From Tupaia tana (Eukaryota > Chordata > Mammalia > Scandentia > Tupaiidae): a stretch of DNA of 64,000 bases. Below are positions 38,549-48,049 of this stretch, in pieces (within the stretch, counting starts at the first letter, position 1; each line of letters opens with the position of its first letter). Below the pieces are notes generated by a model that saw only the letters and a list, made by a program, of their open reading frames with translations, did no database searches and had not been told where the DNA came from. The position numbers were made by a program, and so were the translations under genes. The stretch covers positions 18,777,127 through 18,841,126 of the forward strand of contig JAKSZU010000026.1 in NCBI GenBank assembly GCA_026018925.1, given 5' to 3'.

Positions 38549-38798
38549 TTTCTTCTTCTTCTTCTTCTTCTTCTTCTTCTTCTTCTTCTTCTTCTTCTTC
38601 TTCTTCTTCTTCTTCTTCTTCTTCTTCTTCTTCTTCTTCTTCTTTCTTCTTCTTCTTCTTCTTCTTCTTCTTCTTCTTCTTCTTCTTCTTCTTCTTCTTC
38701 TTCTTCTTTTCTTTTTCTTCTTCTTCTTCTTCTTCTTCTTCTTCTTTTCTTCTTCTTCTTCTTTTCTTCTTCTTCTTTTTCTTCTTCTTCTTTTTTTA
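38549..38798. repeat. (TTC)n long trinucleotide tract
   Basis: About 250 bp of nearly pure TTC (GAA on the other strand), with TTTC interruptions increasing to the right. The poly-Leu/Ser and poly-Arg/Glu open frames across it are artefacts. Confidence 0.97.
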
Positions 38799-38812
38799 AG
38801 GGACTAGATTTA

Positions 38813-39252
38813 CAAATGTCTGTCAACCGAGGAATCAATGAACAAACTGTGGTATATCCATACAACAGGTCCTACCTCTCAACCAAAAGGAATTCACTAC
38901 CAATGCTCATGGCAACATGAGTGGGTCTCAGAAGCATTTTGCAGAGTGAAAAAAAAAAAAAAAAATGGAGACAGTGTATTATGCGATTCCATTATATAAA
39001 ACTCCAGAAAATGCAAAGTCATCCACAGTGACAGAAAGCAGATCTGTGGCCTCCTGGGGATGGCAGGGAAGAGAAAGATAAGAGAGAGGAATGACAGAGG
39101 GAACGTTCTCGCAGGTGATGGATATGTTCATCATTTAGATGGTGGCGATGATTTCACGGTTGCATAATATATCAGGACGTATGAAACTGCACCCTTTCAA
39201 TAGGAGCACTGTATTGGGTGTCAATTATACCTCAATGAAGCTACTTTTGAAA
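38813..39252 (+). mobile_element. L1M-type 3' end
   Basis: AATGTCTGTCAACCGAGGAA, TGTGGTATATCCATACAACA, GATTCCATTATATAAAACTC, GGTTGCATAATATATCAGGA and TCAATTATACCTCAATGAAG are the ordered hallmarks of an old L1 3' region. Contains A17 at 38949-38965. Confidence 0.88.
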
Positions 39253-39369
39253 GAGAGTGTATGTAGAGATAGGAAAGGGACAATGATATTTATGGTCTTA
39301 GTCTGGGGTAACAATCGACGTGGCCCCACATGAGTGAGGGTAGGAACCAGCCCTTGCTCGCTGAGATCA
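39253..39369. other. Unique sequence
   Basis: Nothing recognised. Confidence 0.3.
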
Positions 39370-39640
39370 ACTTCCTGCTCAGGCTACCTCTGGTGGTTAA
39401 TTCCTCCTCCCCGGGGGAGTCCCTGAGAAACTAAGCCTCATTAGTTGAAGGCCAAGCCTCGTGGAACTTCGTGTTTGTTAAAGATTAATGGGGTGTCTCC
39501 CGTGTGAGAGCGGAGGGGTCTCCTGGCCTCGTTTCTTCCAAATCAGCCCCCTGCCATGACTTATCATCTGTCACAGGGGAGCCTGCGATTGCCTGCCCAG
39601 GGAAGGGGGGCTGGCTGAGCTAATGGGCCTCTTCCAGCCT
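39370..39640. promoter_or_regulatory. Repeat-free block, candidate conserved element
   Basis: GTGGTTAATTCC, GCCTCATTAGTTGAAGG, TTTGTTAAAGATTAATGGGG, ATGACTTATCATCTGTCACA and CCTCCCCGGGGGAGTCCC (perfect palindrome CCCCGGGG core). TAAT and GATA-like words cluster. Confidence 0.38.
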
Positions 39641-40002
39641 TCCCTGCAGGCCTCACAATTTCCCCTACAGACCAGAGAGGGAGGGGAGCTGAGGGACCAA
39701 GGGTCCCTGGTTCTTTTTAAACACAGCCCAGAACTCAATCACCCAAAGGGGTATTTCCTCCTTTGAAGCTACCTTGGGAGGTCCCATATTTACCCCAAGG
39801 AAGCGGCCATATTTGAGACTCTGGGGACCACTCCTCTGTGGGCAGCGACTTCCAGGAGAGCAGAGTTTCCTAAGGCGTCTCTCCTAATCACAGGGAATCT
39901 TCCTCGGACCAGTGCATTCCACTTCTGGAAACAGCCATGAGTCAACAGCAACTCCAATGCCGTGCCTTGGCCTTCACACCTGAACATGTCTAGAATGTCT
40001 TC

Positions 40003-40277
40003 TTTTATTTTTTATTTTTCATTTCTAGGTGTTTTACCATGGAACACATGCACTTGCCAGGTAGATACAGAGAGAGAAGGAAAGAGAAATCACACCCCCA
40101 CCTCCATCCCCAGAGGGGCCAACCACACCATAATCCCTTCTCGTCCATTCTTCCTCTTGAGATTTTGGACATGCACGCACATGCACCTGGGCTTATTCTC
40201 AAGCCTCTGGGTTTGACTCCAACTGTGGCCAGCCATATGGGAGCCGGTGCCTGAACTGCCACACCACCTGCTGGCCC
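40003..40277 (-). mobile_element. SINE-A, divergent
   Basis: TTCTAGGTGTTTTACCATGG, CATGCACGCACATGCACCTG, CAACTGTGGCCAGCCATATG and CACCTGCTGGCCC. Confidence 0.85.
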
Positions 40278-40284
40278 TTTGCGT

Positions 40285-40425
40285 GATGTTCTTGAGCTCG
40301 GGGGAGGCTGGGACCTGGTCTGGCTTTGTCCTCACTGTATCCCTCCCCACCATCTAGCACTGCCTGGTATACAGCAGGTGCTGAATAATTGTTCGCCAAG
40401 TGAATAGATGCAAGGATTGCCTCTC
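40285..40425 (+). mobile_element. L2-like LINE 3' end
   Basis: CATCTAGCACTGCCTGGTAT then ACAGCAGGTGCTGAATAATT. Confidence 0.8.
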
Positions 40426-40548
40426 TACACAGTCCAAATCTATCTGGTGCCCGACCTGCGTGTCTGTTGCCACCTCCACCACCTGGAACAGTCCCTTCCA
40501 TCTCAGCTCGATGCCTGGGACAGCCCCTCATAGAATCCCCACTTCCTG

Positions 40549-40768
40549 AACCAGCAGATGGCATAATGGTTATGTCACTGGACTCCCAAGTAGTTGACTG
40601 CGGTTCGAGTCCTGGACTCAGTGGCTTAAGACTCATGCCGGGTGTATGTGTGTGCATGACCAAGATCCCAAAAGGAGAACGGAGGAGAAGGGATTGCAGC
40701 ATGGCCATCCTCCATGGGGGGTGACTTCTCACTTTCTGTCTCTCTGTTTCTCCAGCGCGCACACGTGT
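40549..40768 (+). mobile_element. Tailless SINE-A with perfect 12-bp TSD
   Basis: AACCAGCAGATGGCATAATG to CCAGCGCGCACACGTGT. CCCCACTTCCTG sits at 40537-40548 and again at 40769-40780. The final CCCTATAGCAAAAACC part and the A tail are absent although the target duplication is perfect. Confidence 0.92.
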
Positions 40769-40815
40769 CCCCACTTCCTGTTTTGTCCACCCTTACACAC
40801 AGCAGCCAGGGAGTG

Positions 40816-41085
40816 TTCATTCTTCTTTATTTCATTATTGCTACAGGAGCATGTGCTCACCAGAGAGACAGAGAGAGGGGAAAAAGAGAAAGCATCTCCC
40901 AATGGGGTGTGGTCATGCCACAATCCTTTTTTCCTCCATTTCCCCATACCATCAGGATTTAGGGCACAGACACGCACATACCCAGCATGTTTTTCAAGCT
41001 GCTGAGGTGGGATTTGAACCATAGTGGGTTATGTAGGGCCCTGCGGCTTCTGCACTGCACTTACCACTGCACTATGGAACCGCCC
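40816..41085 (-). mobile_element. SINE-C with TSD
   Basis: CAGCAGCCAGGGAG (40800-40813) and CAGCAGCCAGTGAG (41086-41099) flank it. The head has extra GCGGCTTCTGCACTGCAC before TTACCACTGCACTATGG. Confidence 0.82.
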
Positions 41086-41119
41086 AGCAGCCAGTGAGCT
41101 TTGAAAGCTAACAGGAGAT

Positions 41120-41208
41120 AGTGTAAATCCACCAACTCAGAGACACACAGTGGCTTCCATCACACCCAGAATAAACCCACAGTTCTGGCCCTGGCCCACA
41201 GGGCCCCG
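41120..41208 (+). mobile_element. L2-like LINE fragment
   Basis: GTGGCTTCCATCACACCCAG, AATAAACCCACAGTTCTGGC. Confidence 0.65.
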
Positions 41209-41210
41209 AA

Positions 41211-41300
41211 TGGGGGTGATTTCTCGCTTTCTGTCTATCGTCTCTCTCTGTCTGGCAAGCTCATGCGCCCTATAGCAAAAACCTCAAAAAAAAAAAAAAA
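41211..41300 (+). mobile_element. SINE-A, 3' end only
   Basis: TGGGGGTGATTTCTCGCTTT to CCCTATAGCAAAAACCTC and A16. A 5'-truncated insertion that begins within the hairpin. Confidence 0.9.
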
Positions 41301-41917
41301 AGCATGACTCAGTGACTGGATGTGAGCTGGAACGAACTGACTCCTGGACCTTGGTGGACAGATGGAGCAGAGACCAGAAGAGAGAACTTCCCCACCTCAC
41401 TCAAGGGCAAGAAATAGACGGAAGCCCCTCCCCACCCTCCCTGCATCCCAGAATCCCAATGCTACAGGAATTCTGGTTCAAGATGCCCCCTGAGGCATGG
41501 ACACCCTGGCAAGTGGGAGAAGCCTGCTGCGTCTCGGATCTTATGGGGCCGTGGTGTTGGGGGGGAAGTCTGGGCTCCGTCCACAAGCCCCCTGGTGGCT
41601 GCACAGACATGGAGCTGTCAAAGGAGCTGATGAACAACAAGCTTTGCTCTGGGGGCTCCGAGGCAAAGCCAGAGGGGCCAGGGAATTAGCGGTGTTTGCT
41701 GAGCAAACACTGCCGGGTGGGGAGAAGCTGCAGGCAGCGTGTTAGCACACATCTCCTATTAGCGCCAAACAGCCCCAGCTTACCGGGCCCCTCCGTAAGG
41801 GCGTGGCTGGTGCAAAGAGGGTGGGGGCTACTCAGGAAAGGCCGAAGGGATTACCAGGAAGTTTCTGCAGGGGCAGGGAGGGAGGGAGTGAAAGGATTGC
41901 CACAAAAATTCATCATG
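41301..41917. other. Unique GC-rich sequence
   Basis: A 125-codon open frame lies here; its composition gives no domain or motif and no splice context, so it is not called. Confidence 0.35.
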
Positions 41918-42158
41918 TCTTTTTTGGTTTTTAAAGGGCTCGTGCATTCACCAGAGGGACAGAGAGAGATAGAACGTGAGAAATCACCCCTCAGAGAAGA
42001 CAGCCGCACCACCATCCCTTCTCCTCCACTCTCTGGGGATTTTAGGCACGCCTGCGCACATACCCAGCGTGAGTTTCAAGCTGCCAGGTCTGGGACTCAA
42101 ACCATGGTTGGCCACGTGGGAGTTCAGTACCTTAAGCACTCCACCACCGCTGGCTCCA
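41918..42158 (-). mobile_element. SINE-A
   Basis: ATTCATCATGT / ATTCATCCTGT flank it. Body GGGCTCGTGCATTCACCAGA, CACGCCTGCGCACATACCCA, ends CACCGCTGGCTCC. Confidence 0.9.
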
Positions 42159-42329
42159 GATTCATCCTGTGTTAAGTGGCCCCACCAGGTTGGTGGGGAA
42201 ACACTGCCTGGTTTGAAAGCACTGGAGAGTCCTAGGTCTCGTGCCTGCCTTGTTTAAACCAGCCTGTGGCCCATGGAGCCTTGGCGGAGCCAACAGGTGG
42301 GGTCTTGCGAAGACTACCTCTGTCCATTT

Positions 42330-42430
42330 CCTGGACACGTGATCGCAGACAGGTTACCTGCACCCCTGAGCCTCAGCCTCACCGTATATACAAGGGAACC
42401 GCGAGGGTTTGTGGAAAATGGGATCCAAGT
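42330..42430 (+). mobile_element. MIR fragment
   Basis: GACAGGTTACCTGCACCCCT then GAGCCTCAGCCTCACCGTA. Confidence 0.55.
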
Positions 42431-42517
42431 ACAAGCTTATGTTGGTGCACACAATTTAAAATCTATGCACAGTGGGCTTTTTTAAATACATACTACTTTT
42501 TAAAAGAATTATTTCTT

Positions 42518-42694
42518 GGGGTTGGCAGGTGGTGTGGTGGTTAAGGCGGCTGGACTCTCATGTGGCTGACTGTGGTTCAAGGCCTGAACCTGGCAGCTTG
42601 CTTTCTCACTTTCCTTCTTTCTCTCTGTCTCTCTCTGGTCAACTTCCAAAAAATAAAATAAAACAATGACAATGGATAAAATGAAATAATTTTT
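42518..42694 (+). mobile_element. SINE-B
   Basis: GGGGTTGGCAGGTGGTGTGG to CTCTGGTCAACTTCC and AATAAAAC tail; GAATTATTTCTT / ATAATTCTTTC flank. Confidence 0.88.
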
Positions 42695-42736
42695 AAAATA
42701 ATTCTTTCTTTAATTATATGTGCTATTAGTATTTTT

Positions 42737-42916
42737 TAAGAGAATGTTTTATTTAACTTCATGTATTCATGTATTTTATTTTAATTTGCCCAGAGAGGAG
42801 CAGAGAGAGAGACAGAGAGAGACAGTGAGAAAGCAAGCTGCCAGGGCCGGGACTTGAACCACAGTCAGCCATGTGGGAGTCCAGCACCCCTAACCACCAT
42901 GCCACCTGTTGGCCCC
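42737..42916 (-). mobile_element. SINE-B
   Basis: TTTTAATTTGCCCAGAGAGG, GGGACTTGAACCACAGTCAG and CACCTGTTGGCCCC. Confidence 0.9.
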
Positions 42917-43074
42917 TATTATTATTATTATTTTTTAATTAGCTGTAGAGCACAAGAATTCACCAGAAAGAGAGACAGACAAAGTGAGAAAGCAAGCTGC
43001 CAGGTCTGGGACTTGAACTGCAGTCAGCCATATGGGAGTCCAGAGCCTTAATCTCCACACCACCCGTTGGCCCC
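42917..43074 (-). mobile_element. SINE-B, directly adjoining the previous
   Basis: TATTATTATTATT tail, AGCTGTAGAGCACAAGAATT (SINE-A-like 3' motif), GGGACTTGAACTGCAGTCAG and CCCGTTGGCCCC. Confidence 0.9.
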
Positions 43075-43164
43075 TACACTACTTATTTTTCATGAACTTT
43101 TTGAAGACACACCCTCGAGTGAATCATAAAAGAGCCAATATTTCTAGAACATGTACGACAGGTG

Positions 43165-43230
43165 CTAACATCTCTGTGTCTCAGTTCCCCCAACCGTAAA
43201 AATGGGAACAACAGTAATGCCACACTTATA
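43165..43230 (+). mobile_element. MIR core
   Basis: CATCTCTGTGTCTCAGTTCC then CCGTAAAAATGGGAACAACA. Confidence 0.75.
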
Positions 43231-43242
43231 TTGTTGTTTTTC

Positions 43243-43506
43243 CTTTTTTTCCTTTTTCTTAATTGTCAGAGGGTGCGTGCACTCACGAGAGAGAGCGAGA
43301 AAATACCCCCCCCCCGCCCAAGAGGACACAGTCACGCCACAATCCCTTTTCCTTCTTTTGTCCATCCCGTCTGGATTTGGGGCACACACGCACACACGCC
43401 CGGCATGTCTTACAAGAACCCAGGGCCAGGATTTGAACTGCTGTCAACCATGTGGGATCTAACGCCCAGTGTGCAGAGCTTAACCACTGTGCTCTGGGAC
43501 TGATCC
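43243..43506 (-). mobile_element. SINE-C
   Basis: TGTCAGAGGGTGCGTGCACT, GCACACACGCACACACGCCC, GGATTTGAACTGCTGTCAAC, then extra ACGCCCAGTGTGCAGAG before CTTAACCACTGTGCTCTGGG. Confidence 0.82.
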
Positions 43507-43805
43507 TGCTCTTCCTTTTTATTTGTCGTTATTTTGCAAGGAAAATAAAACCATGAACATCTGTATCCTCTTTACCTAGATGCCCCAATGCTTAATCTGT
43601 TCACATATTTTCTATCAGCTTCCTTGTCCTGGCCGACCACTTCCTTGTTCTGGCCGACCAGCTTCTTTCTCCTGACCGAGACGCGCATAGCCTCCATGCC
43701 CTGTTGGCCCGCAGCACGAGGCCGCCATGGAGGGGCCGAACTCAGGAACTTTGACATCACCACAGTTCCATTATCTAACGCTTACCTCATACATTTCACC
43801 GGAAA
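43507..43805. other. Unique sequence with a local near-duplicate
   Basis: CCTTGTCCTGGCCGACCACT and CCTTGTTCTGGCCGACCAGC (43621-43662) form a 20-bp tandem near-repeat. Otherwise nothing recognised. Confidence 0.5.
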
Positions 43806-43818
43806 TAAAATAAGTGTT

Positions 43819-44002
43819 GGACCAGCAGGTGGCGTGGTGGTTAAGGTGCTGGACACTCCCACATGGCCGACCATGGTTCAAGTCTCAGACCTGGTGGCTT
43901 GCTTGCTCACTTTCCCTCTTTCTCTCTCTGTGTCTCTCTCGTCAAAGTAAAAATAAATGAATGAGTAAATAAAATAAAATAAATAATTAAAAAAAAAGAA
44001 AG
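43819..44002 (+). mobile_element. SINE-B, first of a same-target pair
   Basis: AAAATAAGTGTTG at 43806-43818 and 44003-44015. Intact head GGACCAGCAGGTGGCGTGG. Confidence 0.94.
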
Positions 44003-44015
44003 AAAATAAGTGTTG

Positions 44016-44205
44016 GGATCAGCAGGTGGCGTGGTGGTTAAGGCACCAGACACCCCCACAGGGCCAAGCACAGTTCGAGTCCTGGACCTGGTGGCTTGCT
44101 TTCTCACTTTTCTCCTCCTCTCTCGCTCTGTGTGTCTCTCTCTCTGGTCAAATTAAAAGAAAGGAATGAATAAATAAATAAATAAATAAGTCTTTAAAAA
44201 TAACT
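44016..44205 (+). mobile_element. SINE-B, second of a same-target pair
   Basis: GGATCAGCAGGTGGCGTGGT begins right after the TSD of the previous copy; AAATAAATAAGTTTTAATG follows. (AATA)n tail at 44166-44190. Confidence 0.92.
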
Positions 44206-44239
44206 AAATAAATAAGTTTTAATGTTTAAAACTTATTAA

Positions 44240-44310
44240 ATAAGGGCTTTGAAACCATGCCAGACATACAGTAAGCATTCAGTAACTACTATCAATTATC
44301 AAATGTTATC
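44240..44310 (+). mobile_element. MIR 3' fragment
   Basis: CATGCCAGACATACAGTAAG then CATTCAGTAACTACTATC. Confidence 0.55.
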
Positions 44311-45065
44311 AGCATGACGTTGATCATTACCATTATTGTTGCTGTCCATCTGAGCAGAGCGGCCTCTGCCTCCTTGCCACATCCTGGGCCATCAGTCCTC
44401 ATGAAGACCCAGGGCAGCTGAGGGCTGATGCACAGCTGGGTAAGCAGGTGCATTCCAGGACCAGGAGGACTTCCAGAGATCCAAGGTTTGGCCTTCCAGG
44501 GATCATCAGGGACTCTGTTTGCCTCCTACTCCACACTGACCCCTAGACCACCCACTACCACATCAAAAATGGAGAGTCAACTCCTGGAAGGGACCCACAC
44601 GGTGTGTGCTGAGGAATATTTGGCCAGGGAGGGACTGACCCAATCCTGCTCCTGAGATGTAGGGTCCATCAGGAACCTCCCGGGCTGCACTTCAGGCTCT
44701 TCTTCTGTAAAATGGCAGGGGAAGGGGATGAGCCAGGATCTCGAGTTCACTGTCTCCTTCTCAGTCCTTTCCCGCTCACTGGCCCATTCTGTGCCCAAGA
44801 CAGCAAATGCTCCCAGAGGGATCCCACTACATCTGCTTCATCCCCCATGTCCCCACATTCCCCTCCTCCTCCTGCCCCTTCACCTGAAATAACCCCCCCA
44901 GCAGCAGGTACCTGGAAGTTCCCCCTCTTTCCACCCTCACCATGCCCACCTTCATATGGGCACCCAACTCCTCAGGGAACGCCTCAGTGAACCCCTAATG
45001 CTTTAATCCCCGTTGCCTTGTTGCACTTGGGGATTGATTTCTCTTAGAATGCTTTTTATTCATTC
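44311..45065. other. Unique sequence
   Basis: C-rich at 44790-45000 (CCTCCTCCTGCCCCTTCACC). No gene or repeat supported. Confidence 0.3.
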
Positions 45066-45074
45066 ATTCACTCA

Positions 45075-45256
45075 AAAATTATTTTTCTTATGGTGTTAAG
45101 TGAGATAAGCCAAGCACTGAAAGAAAGAGATCACATTTTCACTTATATGTAGACACTAAAAAAGTAGACTTCGAAGAAGTGGAGAATAGAGGTGTGGTTA
45201 TTAGAGGCTGGGAAGAGAAGGAAGGAGAAGGAAATAGAGAGATGGTAACATGGTTA
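45075..45256 (+). mobile_element. L1 3' fragment
   Basis: GTTAAGTGAGATAAGCCAAG, TTTTCACTTATATGTAGACA, GGTGTGGTTATTAGAGGCTG; L1 3'-region hallmarks. Confidence 0.8.
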
Positions 45257-45791
45257 GAGGGCCAACCAGCGGTAGAGTGGTTAAGGCAGCTGGAACTCAC
45301 ATAGCCGACTGTGCGTTCGACACAGTGGACCTGGGTTTAGTGCTACCTGGACTCGGTGGCTTGAAAAACATGCCAGGTGGAACAGCAGGTGGTATGTAGG
45401 TTAGGTGTTGGATACCAAGAGCCAATGCAAGGTTCAAGTCTCAGATCCTATGGCTTGAAAAACACACCAAATACCAAAATACTGAGGGGGGGATGGGGGT
45501 GATTTCTCATTTTCTCTCTCTCTCTGTCCTAGCAAGCACATGCACTCTATAGCAAAAACAAAACAAAAGAAAGGGAAAAAAAGAAGAAAGAAAAACACGC
45601 TGGGCACCTGTGTGTGTATGCCCAAAATCCTGAAAGGAGAAATGAAAGAGAAAGAATTGCAGTGTGACCATCCTTCTGAGGTGGTAGTGGTAGGGGGTGA
45701 TTTCTCACTTTCTCTCTCTCTCCCTCTCTTTCTTTCCCCAGGGAGCACACATGCCCTATAGCAAAATGTTAAAAACAAGCAAACAAAAAAA
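45257..45791 (+). mobile_element. SINE-A/C interrupted by another SINE
   Basis: Left part 45257-45376 (GAGGGCCAACCAGCGGTAGA, extra CGACACAGTGGACCTGGG). Right part 45605-45791 resumes CACCTGTGTGTGTATGCCC and ends TAGCAAAATGTTAAAAACAA. GAAAAACATGCCAGG is duplicated around the insert. Confidence 0.88.
45377..45589 (+). mobile_element. SINE inserted in a SINE
   Basis: GTGGAACAGCAGGTGGTATG to CTATAGCAAAAACAAAAC. Target duplication GAAAAACA(T/C)GC(C/T)(A/G)GG at 45362-45376 and 45590-45604. It lacks the alternating GTGCGTGC stretch and part of the body. Confidence 0.88.
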
Positions 45792-45809
45792 CCCCAGGTA
45801 GGTCCAGCC

Positions 45810-45998
45810 AAGGCAGTGCACGCTGGTGGATGGTATTACTCAACAGGGTAAGGGCACGTGGGAGGCCCAGGTAAGTCCTCACCTCACCTTAAAAGCTAGG
45901 TGCAGTGTTGCGGGCCTGTAGTCTTAGCTCCCCGGAAGGCTGAGGCAGGAGAATCACAAACATAGCAAGATCCAGTATTTAAAAACCAACCAACCAAA
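45810..45998 (+). mobile_element. 7SL-RNA-derived fragment
   Basis: GGTGCAGTGTTGCGGGCCTG, TAGTCTTAGCTCCCCGGAAG, GCTGAGGCAGGAGAATCAC match the 5' domain of 7SL/Alu-type sequences, then CATAGCAAGATCCAGTATTT matches the 3' domain with the middle deleted. Clear from about 45894; 45810-45890 may hold a poorer first arm (GGGAGGCCCAGG). Confidence 0.7.
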
Positions 45999-46196
45999 CA
46001 AACTCAACTGGTTCTTGATCAACCATGTTTTACTAACACTTGCTTAATTTCCTCTTACCTATGCTCTTGAGATTATGTCCGTCTACCATCTCTGTGTGTT
46101 GGAAGTACTCTGAAAGGGCCTGTCGCTGCCCATGGCTTCCAGGGGAAGTATTTACACCACGGAAATTGACAGACTCCACAAATGGGTGACAAAGGA

Positions 46197-46222
46197 TTTT
46201 TTTTTTTTTTTTTTTTTTTTTT
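46197..46222. repeat. T26 homopolymer, no attached SINE
   Basis: An isolated run of 26 T with no recognisable retroposon next to it. Confidence 0.9.
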
Positions 46223-46469
46223 GAGAGCCAGTTGTTAAACACTTACCAGCACGCTGCTGCCTAAAACCCTCAACACATCATTCTTTTTCATCTGCGTGTC
46301 TGGAAGCACAGAGGGGCAAAGATCCCTTGTCCTACTGGGGAGGGGTGGGGAGGCGGGAGTAAACAGAACTGTGCAGAGAAGGACACGCCTTGCTCCTGTC
46401 TCCTACCAACCCGGAGGAAGAAACCACCCAGGCTGGTTCCCAAATCATCCACCCTTCCTCCTCGTCCCC

Positions 46470-46870
46470 CTGCCCAGCCTTCGGCCTAAGCAAGGCCAGA
46501 CATTATCCCAGCTGAATTTCCACCGTCTCCTAAGCACTCTAACTGCCGCACATTGCACCGACTCACCGCGGTGTGCGGCAGGAGAATAAGGCAGCATTTT
46601 CATTCTGAGAATGACTCCTGATAATTGGGGCTCCTACTTGCTATTTCTCTGCCTTCTATTTTGCCCGAAAAATGCCTGGTGGTAATTGCCCATCTTGTGG
46701 CACGGAGAGGGAGCCAGCCCTTATGCCGACCGTTCTCCCAATTGGGCTATTACCTCTCGGGTCTACTTTCTCTTAAATGGCCCTGTGTCGATTTGTCGGC
46801 ATTTGGAAGAAGAGGAACTCATCTCTCTCAGTCTCAGACGGCAAGAAGACAAGATAGGCAAGTTTGCTAT
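46470..46870. promoter_or_regulatory. Repeat-free block, candidate conserved element
   Basis: GCCAGACATTATCCCAGC, CCTGATAATTGGGGCTCC, GGTGGTAATTGCCCATC, CTCCCAATTGGGCTATTACC and GTGTCGATTTGTCGGC. Repeated TAATT/CAATT homeodomain cores over 400 bp without any transposon. Confidence 0.42.
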
Positions 46871-47160
46871 TTCTTTCTAGCACGGGAGGCAGCGGGGTTA
46901 CTTCTTTCACTCTTTTTTCCATGAGGAGCAGAGCTAACATGTCCATCCCATTTCAGAGACAGAGAAACCAAGGCCCTGCTTAACCCCATAATGAATTTGG
47001 GGTTAGAAGCAGAAGCTTTTAGGGACACACCCAGACATTCTCACCCTAAAGGCTCATCTCCACCTAACAAATCTATTTATAGGTACAAGCACCCTGGGAT
47101 GGAGCTGGTTTGGCTGCCAAACATTTTGAAAGCTCCTTGTACATTTTCCTTTCATAATTT

Positions 47161-47401
47161 TTTTTTTTTGAGAGGTTTTTGCTGTAGGGCACGTGCGCTG
47201 GCCAGAGAGACAGAGAGACAGTAAGCAAGAAATCACCCCCCTGGGTGAATGGCCATGCCGCAGTTCCTTCTCCTCCATTGGGATCTTTGGCACACACGCA
47301 CACGCGCCCGACCTGAGTTTAAACCACCGGGTCCGGGACTCGAACCACAGTCGGCTACATGGGAATCCAGCGACATAGCCATTACACCAACTGCTGGTCC
47401 C
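47161..47401 (-). mobile_element. SINE-A with TSD
   Basis: TTCCTTTCATAATTT at 47146-47160 and 47402-47416. GAGGTTTTTGCTGTAGGGCA to CAACTGCTGGTCCC; about 15 bp of the body near CTCCATT are deleted. Confidence 0.94.
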
Positions 47402-47416
47402 TTCCTTTCATAATTT

Positions 47417-47714
47417 GGTGGTAAGGAAGTCTGAATCCATAGTTGTAGGCCTGCTCGGCCTTAGTTGGGTGTTCTCAGGAATTTCTGGCGGTGAGCAAAG
47501 CTCAACTAATACTAATGGGAATACTGTCTAGGAATATAGATGTGCGGGGTGTGGGGGGGGAATCATTTGGGAAAGAGGAAGGCAAACCTTAGGAAGATGG
47601 TTCCCTCCTGCGAGGAACAAGCACAGAGTGAATGGAAGTTTCCAGCAATGTTCCAGGAGGGATGGCTGGTTCCCAGGTATTCCTGATGCTGTTGGGAAGC
47701 AAGTCATGTATGGC
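47417..47714. other. Unique sequence
   Basis: Nothing recognised; a G8 run lies at 47553-47560. Confidence 0.3.
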
Positions 47715-47731
47715 AAGAAAAAGGAAACCTG

Positions 47732-47903
47732 GGACCAGCAGGTGGTGTGTGGTTAAAGTTCTGGACACTCCCACATGACCGACCATGGTTCAAGTCCCGG
47801 ACCCGGTAGCTTGTTTTCTCACTTTGCCTTTCTCTCTCTCTGGTCAAATTAAAGATAAATGAATTACTAAATAAAATAAATAATTCTTTAAAAAATAAAA
47901 GGG
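47732..47903 (+). mobile_element. SINE-B with 17-bp TSD
   Basis: AAGAAAAAGGAAACCTG (47715-47731) and AAGAAAAAGAAAACCTG (47904-47920). Head GGACCAGCAGGTGGTGTGTG, box B GTTCAAGTCCCGG. Confidence 0.94.
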
Positions 47904-48049
47904 AAGAAAAAGAAAACCTGCCCTGCCCATTGTTTTCATGCAATGAGTATTTATGAATGAATGGAAAAATTAGCAGAGTGGCTATAAAATGCCTCGTGTA
48001 GACATGAGAGCCAGCACTATTCATGCTCAAATGAGGGTCTTCTTTTCCC

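Noticed and set aside
38330..38920. Open frame with poly-Leu/Ser (and poly-Arg/Glu opposite)
   Set aside because: Translation of the TTC/GAA repeat and neighbouring SINE.
41312..41689. A 125-codon open frame in unique sequence
   Set aside because: Composition looks non-coding, no known motif, and another frame is open over the same bases.
46025..46275. T26 run as the tail of an unrecognised minus-strand retroposon
   Set aside because: No tRNA, 7SL or LINE sequence and no clear target duplication found to its right.
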